Shown: positions 47,642 through 56,574, counted from the stretch's first letter. The stretch: 64,000 bases of DNA from Acinetobacter colistiniresistens (GCF_000413935.1 NZ_KE340380.1:868001-932000); one strand, 5' to 3'. Numbers and translations are program-made. The notes: a model not told the origin generated them from the sequence alone.

Positions 47642-48234
47642 TGCGCCAACGTGAACTGATTTTGGCATCCAGCAGCCAAACCCGTAAAGATCTGATGGAT
47701 CGGTTAAAGCTGGATTATCACTGTATTTCACCAGATATTGATGAGTCAACAGAAGGTGAATTGCATGCAGATGATCTGGCTACGCGACTCGCTTTTGAGA
47801 AAGCCCGTGTCATCGCAGAACAACACCCCGATGCGATTATCATTGGCTCGGATCAAGTGGCTTGGCGTGAACATGCCCCGTATGATTTTATTGGTAAACC
47901 CTTAAGCGTTGAAAATGCGATTCAGCAATTACAGGAAAATTCAGGTCGAACCGTATTTTTTAGTACTGCGCTGAGCGTTCAACATCTGCAATCTGGCTTT
48001 GAACGCACATTGGTCGAACATTACCAAGTCAAATTTCGTCAACTGACATTGCCGGAAATCGAGCGCTATATTGAACTTGATCAGCCCTTACATTGTGCGG
48101 GTAGTTTTAAATGTGAAAGTTTAGGGATTAGTCTATTTGAGAAAATGATGGGTGATGATCAAACCACCTTAATGGGCTTGCCAATGATTCAGCTGTGTAA
48201 AATATTACGTCAATTTGAGCTAAATCTTCCTTAA
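47641..48234 (+). CDS. Maf family nucleotide pyrophosphatase (YceF-like)
   Basis: Maf-type house-cleaning nucleotide pyrophosphatase of 197 residues. LILASSSQTRKDLMDRL opens the active site, and GSDQVAW carries the conserved Asp and GKPLSVENAIQQLQENSG follows. ESLGISLFEKMMGDDQTTLM is typical of the YceF subgroup, which hydrolyses 7-methyl-GTP. It is coupled to DUF2237 by a TGATG overlap. I infer the subgroup from motif similarity. Confidence 0.9.
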   Translation: MRQRELILASSSQTRKDLMDRLKLDYHCISPDIDESTEGELHADDLATRLAFEKARVIAEQHPDAIIIGSDQVAWREHAPYDFIGKPLSVENAIQQLQENSGRTVFFSTALSVQHLQSGFERTLVEHYQVKFRQLTLPEIERYIELDQPLHCAGSFKCESLGISLFEKMMGDDQTTLMGLPMIQLCKILRQFELNLP

Positions 48235-48276
48235 AAAGTACCCTGACCTAAACTCAATCTAGATCAGGGTCAATGC

Positions 48277-49767
48277 TTACTCCTCGACTACAGTGACTCT
48301 TTTTGGCAAAGCAAACCAAATAAAAATCGACAGAATCAAGAACAATAACGCAGCTACATTCAGTACAGAACGATGCGATTGGCTAAAGGCCTGTTTCGCT
48401 GCCTGAACCAAATGTTCAGCAATTGTTGGCTGTAGTTGTTTCGCTGCTTGAATCGCCTCTCCAATTGAACTACTCGCCTGCTGCAGCATGTTATTCGGTA
48501 CATCGCTTGGTATCACAATCGAGTTGGCATAGAACCATGACAGCATCAGACCGAAAAATGCGATCCCCAAACCTGCACCTAGCTCGTATGCCATTCCTTC
48601 AATCGCACCCGCAGCCGTTGCTTTGCTCGGTGGAACGGAAGACATAATTGCAGAGGTTGATGAAAGTAAGGCAATTTCCACACTTAAACCCAATAACACC
48701 ATCCATGCCCATGCGTGGATTTGTGCTTGCATAAAGTCAGTATTGGCCAAGCCCCACAGACTCATCGCACTCATCAGCATACCCAATGAAGCAACAGAAC
48801 GTAGACCAAAACGGTTGACCAACAGACTGGCAATTGGACCACCTAAACTAATCGCAATCATGAACGGTAAAATAAATGCCCCAGCGGCCAATGGCGAAAG
48901 CTGATACACAAATTGCAGCTCTTGCGAAACCAACAGCTCGAATCCCACCAAAGCCATCATCGACACAATCGCCATGACCACACCAGTCGCAATGACAGGA
49001 TGTTTAAACAATTGAATATCAATCATTGGTGATTTCGAAGTCAACTGCTGACGAATAAAGCCAACCAACAAACTAAAACCGACGGCAAAGATCAGAACCG
49101 ACCACACGCTAAAACCATGCATCACCGATTTCACTGCATAGATCATACTCAAGATGGCGATCACCAAAACGAGCGCCTGCAATAAATTCAAGTTTTGCTT
49201 TGGCTGACCTGTTTGTTTTGGAATCAAAAATGCAGCCAATACCACCACGGTGATCATGATAGGCACATTGATCAGGAAGACTGAACCCCAATGGAAATGC
49301 TCAAGCAAAAAGCCACCGAGTAAGGGACCAAAAGCTGCACCACCACCACCAACTGTTGCCCAGATCCCTAAAGCAAAGTTCCGCTGTTTTTCATCCAGAA
49401 AGGTATTACGAACTGCCGATAAGGTTGCAGGCAGAATCATTGCCCCGCCCACGGCCAATAAAGCGCGTGAAGCAATCAATGCCAATGCCGTTGGTGAGAA
49501 TGCGGCGGCTAATGAGGCTAGACCAAATAACACTGCACCAATGATCATCAGGCGTTTATAACCAATACGATCACCTAAGGCACCCATCGGTAAAATCAGC
49601 CCTGCCATGACCAGTGAATAAATATCAATGATCCATAACAGCTCGTTGGCTGAGGAAGAAAGCGACTCGCTCAAAGTTGGCGTCGCTACATGTAGGATGG
49701 TTGCATCAATCGCGACAGGAATATAGATCAATACAACAATTGCAAGAATTAACCACTTGCGTGACAT
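48277..49767 (-). CDS. amvA: DHA2-family MFS exporter, AmvA/SmvA-like
   Basis: Proton-coupled drug exporter of the major facilitator superfamily with 14 predicted membrane helices. It has 496 residues from the ATG at 49767, which has AGAGG ahead; an in-frame TTG at 49788 lies within the operator. Landmarks: VAIDATILHVATPTLSESL (motif D1), GALGDRIGYKRLMIIGAVLF (motif A) and the NELLWIIDIYSLVMAGLILP stretch. It closely resembles AmvA of A. baumannii and SmvA of enterics, exporters of quaternary ammonium compounds, chlorhexidine and polyamines; orthology is inferred. It is divergent from a TetR regulator over a shared double operator. Confidence 0.82.
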   Translation of the reverse strand: MSRKWLILAIVVLIYIPVAIDATILHVATPTLSESLSSSANELLWIIDIYSLVMAGLILPMGALGDRIGYKRLMIIGAVLFGLASLAAAFSPTALALIASRALLAVGGAMILPATLSAVRNTFLDEKQRNFALGIWATVGGGGAAFGPLLGGFLLEHFHWGSVFLINVPIMITVVVLAAFLIPKQTGQPKQNLNLLQALVLVIAILSMIYAVKSVMHGFSVWSVLIFAVGFSLLVGFIRQQLTSKSPMIDIQLFKHPVIATGVVMAIVSMMALVGFELLVSQELQFVYQLSPLAAGAFILPFMIAISLGGPIASLLVNRFGLRSVASLGMLMSAMSLWGLANTDFMQAQIHAWAWMVLLGLSVEIALLSSTSAIMSSVPPSKATAAGAIEGMAYELGAGLGIAFFGLMLSWFYANSIVIPSDVPNNMLQQASSSIGEAIQAAKQLQPTIAEHLVQAAKQAFSQSHRSVLNVAALLFLILSIFIWFALPKRVTVVEE

Positions 49768-49780
49768 AAATGCCTCTAAA

Positions 49781-49834
49781 TTGGACAACTGTTCAAATTG
49801 GCGTTATTATAACCAAAATTGAACACTTGTCCAA
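49781..49834. promoter_or_regulatory. Divergent promoters with paired inverted TetR operators
   Basis: Two 16-base sites, TTGGACAACTGTTCAA (49781-49796) and TTGAACACTTGTCCAA (49819-49834), are near-exact inverted copies of each other. Each supplies a TTGGAC -35 box for a promoter reading inward. On minus: -35 at 49829-49834, 17-base spacer, TATAAT at 49806-49811. On plus: -35 at 49781-49786, TATTAT at 49805-49810. Repressor bound at both would block both genes. Confidence 0.8.
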
Positions 49835-49893
49835 CTTTTGGATTTAAGTGAGTTTGTTTCTGATTTGTATATGCAATAGGTATTAAAGAAAGA

Positions 49894-50484
49894 ATGGCTT
49901 ATTTAAACCGCGAACAGCGTCGTGACATGATTTTGCAGGCCGCCATGCAAGTTGCCTTAAACGAAGGATTTTCTGCAATGACGGTTCGCCGTATCGCCAC
50001 TGAAGCCCAAACTTCGACTGGGCAAGTGCATCATCACTTCGCCTCTAGCTCACAGCTCAAAGCCGAAGCTTTTGTTAAACTGATGCAGCAATTAGATGAA
50101 ATTGAAAATCAGGTGACGACTGCCAATTATCTACAACGTCTTTCCCTCTTGCTTGGCTGTGAAAATATTGAGCAAATTCAGCCCTATTTACGCCTTTGGA
50201 ATGAAGCAGAGGTTTTAATCGACCAAGATCAGGAAATCAAACTGGCTTATAACATTGCCATGCAAGACTGGCACCGCTCTATTGTACATATAATTGAAGA
50301 AGGCCAAGCCCAAGGCGAGTTTCATTTTGACACCAATCACCATGACATTGCATGGAGACTCATCGCTTTTGTCTGTGGTTTAGAAGGCATTTATAAGTTA
50401 GGCTTAATCGGTTTAAATGAAACTGATTTTAAACGCCATACCGAAGCTATTATTCAAGCAGAACTATTTAAAAAAACAGAATGA
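49894..50484 (+). CDS. TetR family repressor of the divergent MFS exporter
   Basis: Regulator of 196 residues. An N-terminal helix-turn-helix (residues ~10-55: DMILQAAMQVALNEGFSAMTVRRIATEAQTSTG) is followed by VHHHFASSSQLKAEAF. The C-terminal ligand domain is helical and includes IAWRLIAFVCGLEGIYKLGL. It faces the AmvA/SmvA-like exporter and resembles SmvR/AmvR repressors, so it likely senses the exported cationic biocides or polyamines. Operators are clear in the intergenic region. A GNAT gene follows after 7 bases. Confidence 0.85.
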   Translation: MAYLNREQRRDMILQAAMQVALNEGFSAMTVRRIATEAQTSTGQVHHHFASSSQLKAEAFVKLMQQLDEIENQVTTANYLQRLSLLLGCENIEQIQPYLRLWNEAEVLIDQDQEIKLAYNIAMQDWHRSIVHIIEEGQAQGEFHFDTNHHDIAWRLIAFVCGLEGIYKLGLIGLNETDFKRHTEAIIQAELFKKTE

Positions 50485-50491
50485 GTAAAAA

Positions 50492-51010
50492 ATGAAACGA
50501 CCATTATTACAAAGCCGAAGACTCGATTTATTTGTATTTCAAATGGATGACCTGATTGACATCTACCCTTGCGTCACAACGACATTAACCCGCTATATGG
50601 CATGGGAACCAGCTCAAAACTTCGCAACGCAAGAAAAAATTGGTCAAGATTGGCTAGTTAAAGAAACAAAGAATACCGACCGACATTTTGTTTTACGCAG
50701 CAAACAAGATCAACGCTTTATCGGTCTCATTGGTGTTCATCGAATGCAGACCTCTACACCCGAACTGGGATTATGGATTCGAGAAGATTGTCATCATCAA
50801 GGTTTTGCTAAAGAAGCCTTGTTTGAAGTCTTTCAATGGGCTTCTGGTCATCTATCCGCTCTATATTTCTTATATCCAGTTGCAATCGAAAATCAGCCAA
50901 GTCGAAAACTGGCTGAGTTTTTAGGTGGAACCGTTGCAGCCCAGAAAACTGAAAAGAAATATCAGGCGGTGGTTTACCATATTCCAGCCTATCAATCTAA
51001 ATCCAATTAA
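50492..51010 (+). CDS. GNAT family N-acetyltransferase (RimJ/RimL-like)
   Basis: Acetyltransferase of 172 residues that would use acetyl-CoA on an amine. The acetyl-CoA motif is HHQGFAKEALFEVF, preceded by ELGLWIREDCHH; IENQPSRKLAEFLGG is the family's later helix. The fold looks like RimJ/RimL-type or small-molecule acetyltransferases. It starts 7 bases after the TetR stop, so it is probably cotranscribed with it; an acetylated polyamine or biocide substrate is speculative. Its stop overlaps the opposite-strand serine hydrolase stop. Confidence 0.82.
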   Translation: MKRPLLQSRRLDLFVFQMDDLIDIYPCVTTTLTRYMAWEPAQNFATQEKIGQDWLVKETKNTDRHFVLRSKQDQRFIGLIGVHRMQTSTPELGLWIREDCHHQGFAKEALFEVFQWASGHLSALYFLYPVAIENQPSRKLAEFLGGTVAAQKTEKKYQAVVYHIPAYQSKSN

Positions 51011-52260
51011 AACCAGCCTTTGCGGCCTGTTAATAATTCATCTGCACAGCGAAGCGTTTCTTGACTCAAGCCCCACAGACGATAATCCCCTGTTGCAGAA
51101 GTCACATTAAAGTTATGCGTATAAGCAAAACTCAGTTCACGATCATAATCACACCACGCACCTGAACCATTAAAGCCCACATGTCCAAAGCCATGTGGCG
51201 CACGTTTGCCCATCGTTAAAATACGGTGATAACCCAAACGCCAATGCATTGGAATCGGCATCACGCGATCACGTGCTTTACTTTGCACCGTACTGAGTTG
51301 CTTGAATACTTCTGGGCGAATCAGTTGCTGCCCCTGCCATTGCCCTTGATTGGCCAGCATGGCATAGACTTTTGCCAAACTATCCGCCGTAAATACACCA
51401 TTGGCCGCAGGAATCACGGCTTGCAATCCTTCATCACTATAGAAGCTAAAATTGCGCATCCCTTTAGGGATCATGGCATCCTGAAAATCTTGTGGGTTTT
51501 GACCTGAAAGCTCCAATAATCTTTCTGACAAAGATGCTTTACGTGGAGCATTGTTTTTCTTACTTTGTGGCGCACTTGTTGATGGTGCTTTTGGTTTTTC
51601 CAATAAACGTGCCACCCGACCCAATTCTGAAGCTGGTGTACCAAAATACGCGCCATCCAGCTCAAGCGGTTGTACAAGATAACGCTGCATGAGCCAACTT
51701 AAGGGTTGTTTGGCTGCTTTCTCAATCACACCACCTAAAATCCAACCATAAGTTAAAGGCTGATAAGCAAAACTTTGCCCTGCTGCAAAACGTGGTGTCG
51801 CCGCAGCCATAACCTCCAGCATATGCGACCAATCCAGCATTTCTGTTGCTGTTTCAATGGTGTTGCGAATATCAAATAGACCACTTTGATGAGATAGGAC
51901 ATGACGTAGCGTAATGTTGGCTTTACCATTCTGAGCAAACTCAGGCCAGTAATAGGCAATCGGCTGTTCATAATCCAGCACACCTTCACTGACCAATATA
52001 TGTGCAAGTGTTGCCAGAATGCCTTTACCGGTTGAGTAGCACATCGCTAAAGTATCGGATTGCCAATCTTCTTGTTGAGATTTCTTACCCGTGAAAATAT
52101 CAACCACTTTTTGACCTTGGAAATACACCACTAATGCCGCACCACCTTGCTGGCTACGCGCATCTTGCAAGCGACTAAATTGGCTTGCTAAATCAATAAA
52201 GCGTTCATCAACACTGCCATGATAATGCTGCGTATCGGCAAATAGAATTTCTTTAATCAC
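51007..52260 (-). CDS. Serine hydrolase of the beta-lactamase/EstB family
   Basis: Class C-like serine hydrolase of 417 residues with a GTG start at 52260 (AAGGA ~8 bases ahead). The catalytic S-x-x-K is Ser76-Thr-Gly-Lys79 in MCYSTGKGILATL, and Y-x-L-type residues lie in FAYQPLTYGWILGGVIE. GFGHVGFNGSGAWCDYDREL carries the third motif. No signal peptide is visible, so it is probably a cytoplasmic esterase (EstB-like) rather than a resistance enzyme. It follows the MaoC gene by 80 bases on the same strand. Its stop overlaps the convergent GNAT stop. Confidence 0.82.
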   Translation of the reverse strand: MIKEILFADTQHYHGSVDERFIDLASQFSRLQDARSQQGGAALVVYFQGQKVVDIFTGKKSQQEDWQSDTLAMCYSTGKGILATLAHILVSEGVLDYEQPIAYYWPEFAQNGKANITLRHVLSHQSGLFDIRNTIETATEMLDWSHMLEVMAAATPRFAAGQSFAYQPLTYGWILGGVIEKAAKQPLSWLMQRYLVQPLELDGAYFGTPASELGRVARLLEKPKAPSTSAPQSKKNNAPRKASLSERLLELSGQNPQDFQDAMIPKGMRNFSFYSDEGLQAVIPAANGVFTADSLAKVYAMLANQGQWQGQQLIRPEVFKQLSTVQSKARDRVMPIPMHWRLGYHRILTMGKRAPHGFGHVGFNGSGAWCDYDRELSFAYTHNFNVTSATGDYRLWGLSQETLRCADELLTGRKGWF

Positions 52261-52340
52261 GGCTCAATTCCTTATGATATTTATGTTTTTATAATCTCCC
52301 TGTTGCGAACAACAGGGATCATTTGCACGACATGATGGTA

Positions 52341-53195
52341 TTAAAGGGCTTTTACTGTACCTGCAACATGCGGCTTTTTCGATTTCACATTACGAATCAG
52401 GAAATCTGTTTGTTTTGGCTCAGCCGCAGTTAAAAACTCAACAGTTGAAGGTAAATACATTGGCAGTTTAAACCAGACATCTGCTTCATACGCTGCTGGA
52501 AGCTCAATACTCGCCAAAGCTTTTGCCTTACTCCACATACCATGTGCAATCGCCTGTTTAAAGCCAAATGCTTTTGCAGTTACGGCATGGATATGAATCA
52601 AGTTAAAGTCACCCGAAATCATGGCATAACGACGTCCAGTATTCTCTGAGATCGCCCATTCTGCTTGGGGTTGATAAGCAGGCTCTTGAGATTCTTTGGC
52701 TTTTTCAGTCGCTTTATTCTCAGTTTTTTGGCGGGATAAATAAGTGGTTAAACTCTCCATCACCACTTCACCACCCACTTTGGCAGTGGTAATGAAATCA
52801 AACTGTAAGCCTTTGTCGTGCGGTTTTAACTCACCAAACTTACAAGACAGCGTAATTTGCTCATTTACAGCAATTTTGCGAGTTTGCTTGATCTGGTTAC
52901 GAATATGCACCAAGCCCAAGATTGGGAATGGAAATGCTTCGCTGGTCATCATATGCATTTGCAGGCTTTGCGATAAAACAGCTAAATAAATCGCAGGCAC
53001 GAAACCATCATTTTTAAAACCACAAATCTCGTTATAGCTTTCTAAATGTTTGCTATCAATCTTAAGTGTATCCACCACATATTCAACTTGTGGTAATACT
53101 TTTTCACCCTTTGGCTTTTTGAAAATCAGACCTTGAATGACTTTTGGATAAGCTAAATAAGGTTTTGGCAGTTGACTAAAATGACGTGTATTCAT
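52341..53195 (-). CDS. MaoC-like hotdog hydratase
   Basis: Double-hotdog protein of 284 residues, expected to hydrate enoyl-CoA or dehydrate hydroxyacyl thioesters. The C-terminal hotdog has the catalytic D-x4-H motif as SGDFNLIHIHAVTAKAFGF with AIAHGMWSKAKALA after it. The N-terminal half is the non-catalytic partner fold. A polar linker (KTENKATEKAKESQEPAYQ) joins them. It follows the FabG-like gene on the same strand; together with the divergent thiolase these would cover thiolysis, reduction and hydration. Confidence 0.83.
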   Translation of the reverse strand: MNTRHFSQLPKPYLAYPKVIQGLIFKKPKGEKVLPQVEYVVDTLKIDSKHLESYNEICGFKNDGFVPAIYLAVLSQSLQMHMMTSEAFPFPILGLVHIRNQIKQTRKIAVNEQITLSCKFGELKPHDKGLQFDFITTAKVGGEVVMESLTTYLSRQKTENKATEKAKESQEPAYQPQAEWAISENTGRRYAMISGDFNLIHIHAVTAKAFGFKQAIAHGMWSKAKALASIELPAAYEADVWFKLPMYLPSTVEFLTAAEPKQTDFLIRNVKSKKPHVAGTVKAL

Positions 53196-53210
53196 AATAA
53201 ACCTTTTATA

Positions 53211-53320
53211 TTTTAGGAATCCTCCCCCAACCCTCCTTTCATAAAGGAGGGAGCTTCCACAAATTATACAGGTTTTAATTTTTAGGAATTCCCCTCTTTT
53301 TAAAGAGGGGTTAGGGAAGA
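53211..53320. repeat. Paired inverted palindromic repeats between fabG and maoC
   Basis: Two palindromic elements sit in this 143-base gap. The first, 53211-53258, contains the hairpin CCCTCCTTT/AAAGGAGGG; the second, ~53279-53320, contains CCCCTCTTT/AAAGAGGGG. The reverse complement of the second (ATCTTCCCTAACCCCTCT) resembles the first (ATCCTCCCCCAACCCTCC), so they look like two inverted copies of one repeat family, like a REP/BIME unit. Confidence 0.65.
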
Positions 53321-53338
53321 TTTTATAGCTTGAAGTTC

Positions 53339-54730
53339 TTAGGCACCTAACAAGCTTTGACCGCAGACACGAACAACGTTACCCGTCACGCCTGTTGAAC
53401 CTGTTGATGCATACCAAGCAATCGCTTCAGCGACATCTACAGGTAAACCACCTTGGTTCATTGAGTTCATACGACGACCCGCTTCACGAATCGCGAATGG
53501 AATTGCAGCAGTCATTTGCGTTTCAATGAAACCAGGTGCAACAGCATTGATGGTAATCCCATTCTTTAATGTCGGTGCAGTAAATTTCACCAAACCAATT
53601 ACGCCCGCTTTAGACACAGCGTAGTTGGTTTGACCGAGGTTACCCGCAATACCACTGATTGATGATACACAAACGATACGGCCATTTGCATTTAAACCAT
53701 CATGAGAAAGTAAGTAATCGTTAACACGCTCAATGGCAGACAAGTTAATATTGATCACCAGATCCCAAAGCTCTGGCTTCATATTTGCCAAAGTCTTGTC
53801 ACGAGTAATCCCCGCATTATGCACGATTACATCTAAACCGCCTTGTTTTGCAGCAGCAGTTTTGATTTTTTCACCTGCATCAGCAGCAGTAATGTCGATT
53901 GCCAATACTGAACCACCAATTGAACCCGCAACACGCTCAAGATCAGCTTGTTGTTGTGGTACATCCAAGCAAATCACATGTGCACCATCACGTGCCAAAA
54001 CATGTGCAATCGCTTCACCAATACCACGGCTCGCGCCAGTCACTAATGCAGTTTTACCTGCAAGTGGTTTTGCCCAGTCCAAATCAACCACATCTGCTTT
54101 AGAAACACGAATCACTTGACCAGAGACATAAGCTGAACGTGGTGAAATCAAGAAACGTAAAGTTGATTCAAGGTTTGCTTCCGCACCTTGATCGACATAG
54201 ACCACCTGTGCAGTAATCCCCTTTTTAAATTCTTTACCAACAGACTTGATAAAACCTTCAAGCGCACGTTGTGCAATCGCTTGTTTGACTGTTTTTGCAG
54301 TTTCTGGTGTGGTACCAATCACGATCACACGACCTGAACTTGAAATCTGGCGAGCAATAGGATTAAAGAAATCGTATAACGCTTTTAACTGCTCTGAATC
54401 TTGAATACCAGAAGCATCAAATACAACCGCTTTAAATTTAGACTCTTTATCATCTGAATTCAGTGGGCGAAGGTTTAAACCCACTTTCGCAGCTGTTTGT
54501 TGTAATTCAACATTATTACCCACATAGCTATCTGCATGAATATTACTCAAAACCTGAGCAATCGCAGCAGAAATCGTGCTTGATGGTGCTGCGCCAAGCA
54601 ATACTGCACCATTTACAACTGGTTGAGCACTTTCAAAACGATCTAGCGCAACTGGCGATGGTAAACCTAGATTTTTTACGACAAACTTACCTAATGGTGA
54701 TTGTGTAAATGCTTGGTACTGATCAGTCAT
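53339..54730 (-). CDS. Two-domain FabG-like 3-oxoacyl-(ACP/CoA) reductase
   Basis: Short-chain reductase of 463 residues, nearly twice the length of FabG. The first ~205 residues look like a degenerate Rossmann-like domain with no nucleotide motif (LGAAPSSTISAAIAQVLSNI). The C-terminal SDR has TGASRGIGEAIAHVLARDG, HNAGITRDKTLANM, and the catalytic S-x-Y-x3-K in VCVSSISGIAGNLGQTNYA with SKAGVIGLVKF. This layout matches mycobacterial FabG4-type NADH-dependent reductases. It is divergent from a thiolase and precedes maoC, so it probably serves acyl-CoA or acyl-ACP metabolism. Confidence 0.87.
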   Translation of the reverse strand: MTDQYQAFTQSPLGKFVVKNLGLPSPVALDRFESAQPVVNGAVLLGAAPSSTISAAIAQVLSNIHADSYVGNNVELQQTAAKVGLNLRPLNSDDKESKFKAVVFDASGIQDSEQLKALYDFFNPIARQISSSGRVIVIGTTPETAKTVKQAIAQRALEGFIKSVGKEFKKGITAQVVYVDQGAEANLESTLRFLISPRSAYVSGQVIRVSKADVVDLDWAKPLAGKTALVTGASRGIGEAIAHVLARDGAHVICLDVPQQQADLERVAGSIGGSVLAIDITAADAGEKIKTAAAKQGGLDVIVHNAGITRDKTLANMKPELWDLVININLSAIERVNDYLLSHDGLNANGRIVCVSSISGIAGNLGQTNYAVSKAGVIGLVKFTAPTLKNGITINAVAPGFIETQMTAAIPFAIREAGRRMNSMNQGGLPVDVAEAIAWYASTGSTGVTGNVVRVCGQSLLGA

Positions 54731-54953
54731 GGTTATTATCTCTCATACAAATGAATTTGTTACAAACACATGAATCATGTTGGGATATGGCATGAAATCA
54801 ATGTCTGATTGACTCATAGCAAATCATACTTGAGTTCAGGTCTGGATGTCTTGACCTGAATGTGGTCTCAAGCGTCATTCTAGTCAATTCAGCAGTATTG
54901 GAAATATGGTATGTTTGTAGCAAGAATATCGCAATTATGCTTGGAAAAGCCTT

Positions 54954-56489
54954 ATGAGCAAAACAACTCAAGAAAATCCAGCAGTCGAGACTTCAGCTCA
55001 AGAGACTGTGTCAAATACATCAAAAGCAGCTTCAACTTCACGTAAAACTGCAAGCGCAACTCCGAAAGCCGCAACGACGACACCAAAAACAACGCGTACT
55101 CGCTCTACCTCACGTAGTGCGGCTACGACAAAAAGCACTGCTTCTTCGACAACGACGAAAGCAGCTGCAGCTAAAACCACCAAACCTTCTGTTCAACAGG
55201 ATAAAACCATGAGCCAAAACACTGTGCGCCGTGTTGCCATTATCGGCGGTAACCGTATTCCTTTCGCTCGCTCTAACGGCGCTTATTTCACAGCTTCTAA
55301 CATCGATATGTTTACAGCTGCGTTAAACGGTTTGGTTGAGCGCTTCAACCTGCAAGGTCAACGCCTAGGTGAAGTGGTTGCTGGTGCAGTACTAAAACAC
55401 AGCCGTGATTTCAACATGACACGTGAGTGCGTATTAAACACTCAACTTGCACCAGAAACCCCTGCATATGACATTCAACAAGCATGTGGTACGGGCTTAC
55501 AAGCAGCATTCCTTGTCGCAAACAAAATTGCTTTAGGCCAAATCGAAGTGGGTATCGCAGGTGGCGTTGATACTACTTCTGACGCACCAATCGCTTTCGG
55601 TGACGGCTTACGTAAAGCCCTTCTGGAACTTAACATTGCGAAAACAGGTAAAGACCGTTTAAAAGCTTTAGCGAAAATCAATGTTAAAGATCTTATGGAC
55701 GCACCTAAAAATGGTGAACCACGTACAGGTTTATCGATGGGTGACCATCAAGCAATTACTGCACTTGAGTGGGGTATTCCACGTGAAGAGCAAGATATTC
55801 TAGCTGCTTCTTCTCACCAAAAAATGGCAAAAGCATATGAAGAAGGCTTCTTCGATGACTTGATCACGCCATTCTTGGGTTTAAGCCGTGACAACAACTT
55901 ACGTGCTGACTCTACAGCTGAGAAATTAGCGAAATTAAAACCCGTCTTTGGTAAAGGCGAAGCTGCAACCATGACTGCGGGTAACTCAACACCATTAACT
56001 GACGGTGCGTCATGTGTACTTTTAGCTTCTGAAGAATGGGCGAAAGCCAATGGTCATGAAGTCCTTGCTTACCTGACTTTCTCGGAAACTGCAGCAGTTG
56101 ACTTCGTTGGCAAGAAAGAAGGCTTATTGATGGCACCTGCTTATGCAGTTCCACGTATGCTTGAGCGTGCTGGTCTTAAACTTCAAGATTTCGACTACTA
56201 TGAAATCCACGAAGCATTTGCATCACAAGTTCTTTCTACATTGAAAGCTTGGGAAGATGAGAAATTCTGTAAAGAGCGTTTAGGTTTAGATGCGCCTTTA
56301 GGTTCAATTGATCGTAGTAAGTTAAACATTAAAGGTTCTTCTTTAGCTGCGGGTCACCCATTTGCTGCTACAGGTGGTCGTATCATTGCAACTGCTGCGA
56401 AAATCTTAAATGAAAAAGGTTCAGGTCGTATCCTCGTTTCGATCTGTGCTGCTGGTGGTCAAGGTGTAACAGCGATTATTGAAAAATAA
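54954..56489 (+). CDS. Acetyl-CoA C-acyltransferase (FadI-like thiolase) with basic low-complexity tail
   Basis: Thiolase of 511 residues that cleaves 3-ketoacyl-CoA or condenses acyl-CoAs. The core (from residue ~88) has the nucleophile cysteine in QQACGTGLQAAFL, the HEAFASQVL histidine, GHPFAATGGRIIATAAK and the final cysteine in SICAAGGQGVTAI, like FadI-type enzymes. The first ~85 residues are only K, R, T, A, S and few others (TPKAATTTPKTTRTRSTSRS), like a histone H1 tail. An internal ATG at 55209 has an AGGA site and would give a tail-free form. It is divergent from the FabG-like gene. Confidence 0.85.
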   Translation: MSKTTQENPAVETSAQETVSNTSKAASTSRKTASATPKAATTTPKTTRTRSTSRSAATTKSTASSTTTKAAAAKTTKPSVQQDKTMSQNTVRRVAIIGGNRIPFARSNGAYFTASNIDMFTAALNGLVERFNLQGQRLGEVVAGAVLKHSRDFNMTRECVLNTQLAPETPAYDIQQACGTGLQAAFLVANKIALGQIEVGIAGGVDTTSDAPIAFGDGLRKALLELNIAKTGKDRLKALAKINVKDLMDAPKNGEPRTGLSMGDHQAITALEWGIPREEQDILAASSHQKMAKAYEEGFFDDLITPFLGLSRDNNLRADSTAEKLAKLKPVFGKGEAATMTAGNSTPLTDGASCVLLASEEWAKANGHEVLAYLTFSETAAVDFVGKKEGLLMAPAYAVPRMLERAGLKLQDFDYYEIHEAFASQVLSTLKAWEDEKFCKERLGLDAPLGSIDRSKLNIKGSSLAAGHPFAATGGRIIATAAKILNEKGSGRILVSICAAGGQGVTAIIEK

Positions 56490-56505
56490 TTGTTCACCTA
56501 CCCAT

Positions 56506-56537
56506 AAAAAAGCTGAATCACTTGATTCAGCTTTTTT
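56506..56537 (+). terminator. Terminator after the thiolase
   Basis: The stem AAAAAAGCTGAATC/GATTCAGCTTTTTT flanks a 4-base loop, with T-runs on both strands. Confidence 0.92.
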
Positions 56538-56574
56538 ATTTAGAGCACATCGTTGACTTACACAGTAGCTGCAT

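Noticed and set aside
48240..48270. CCCTGA/TCAGGG inverted repeat after maf as a terminator
   Set aside because: The stem is short with a long loop and no T-run.
51007..52260. The class C-like serine hydrolase as a beta-lactamase resistance gene
   Set aside because: There is no signal peptide, and the motif set fits EstB-type esterases better than AmpC.
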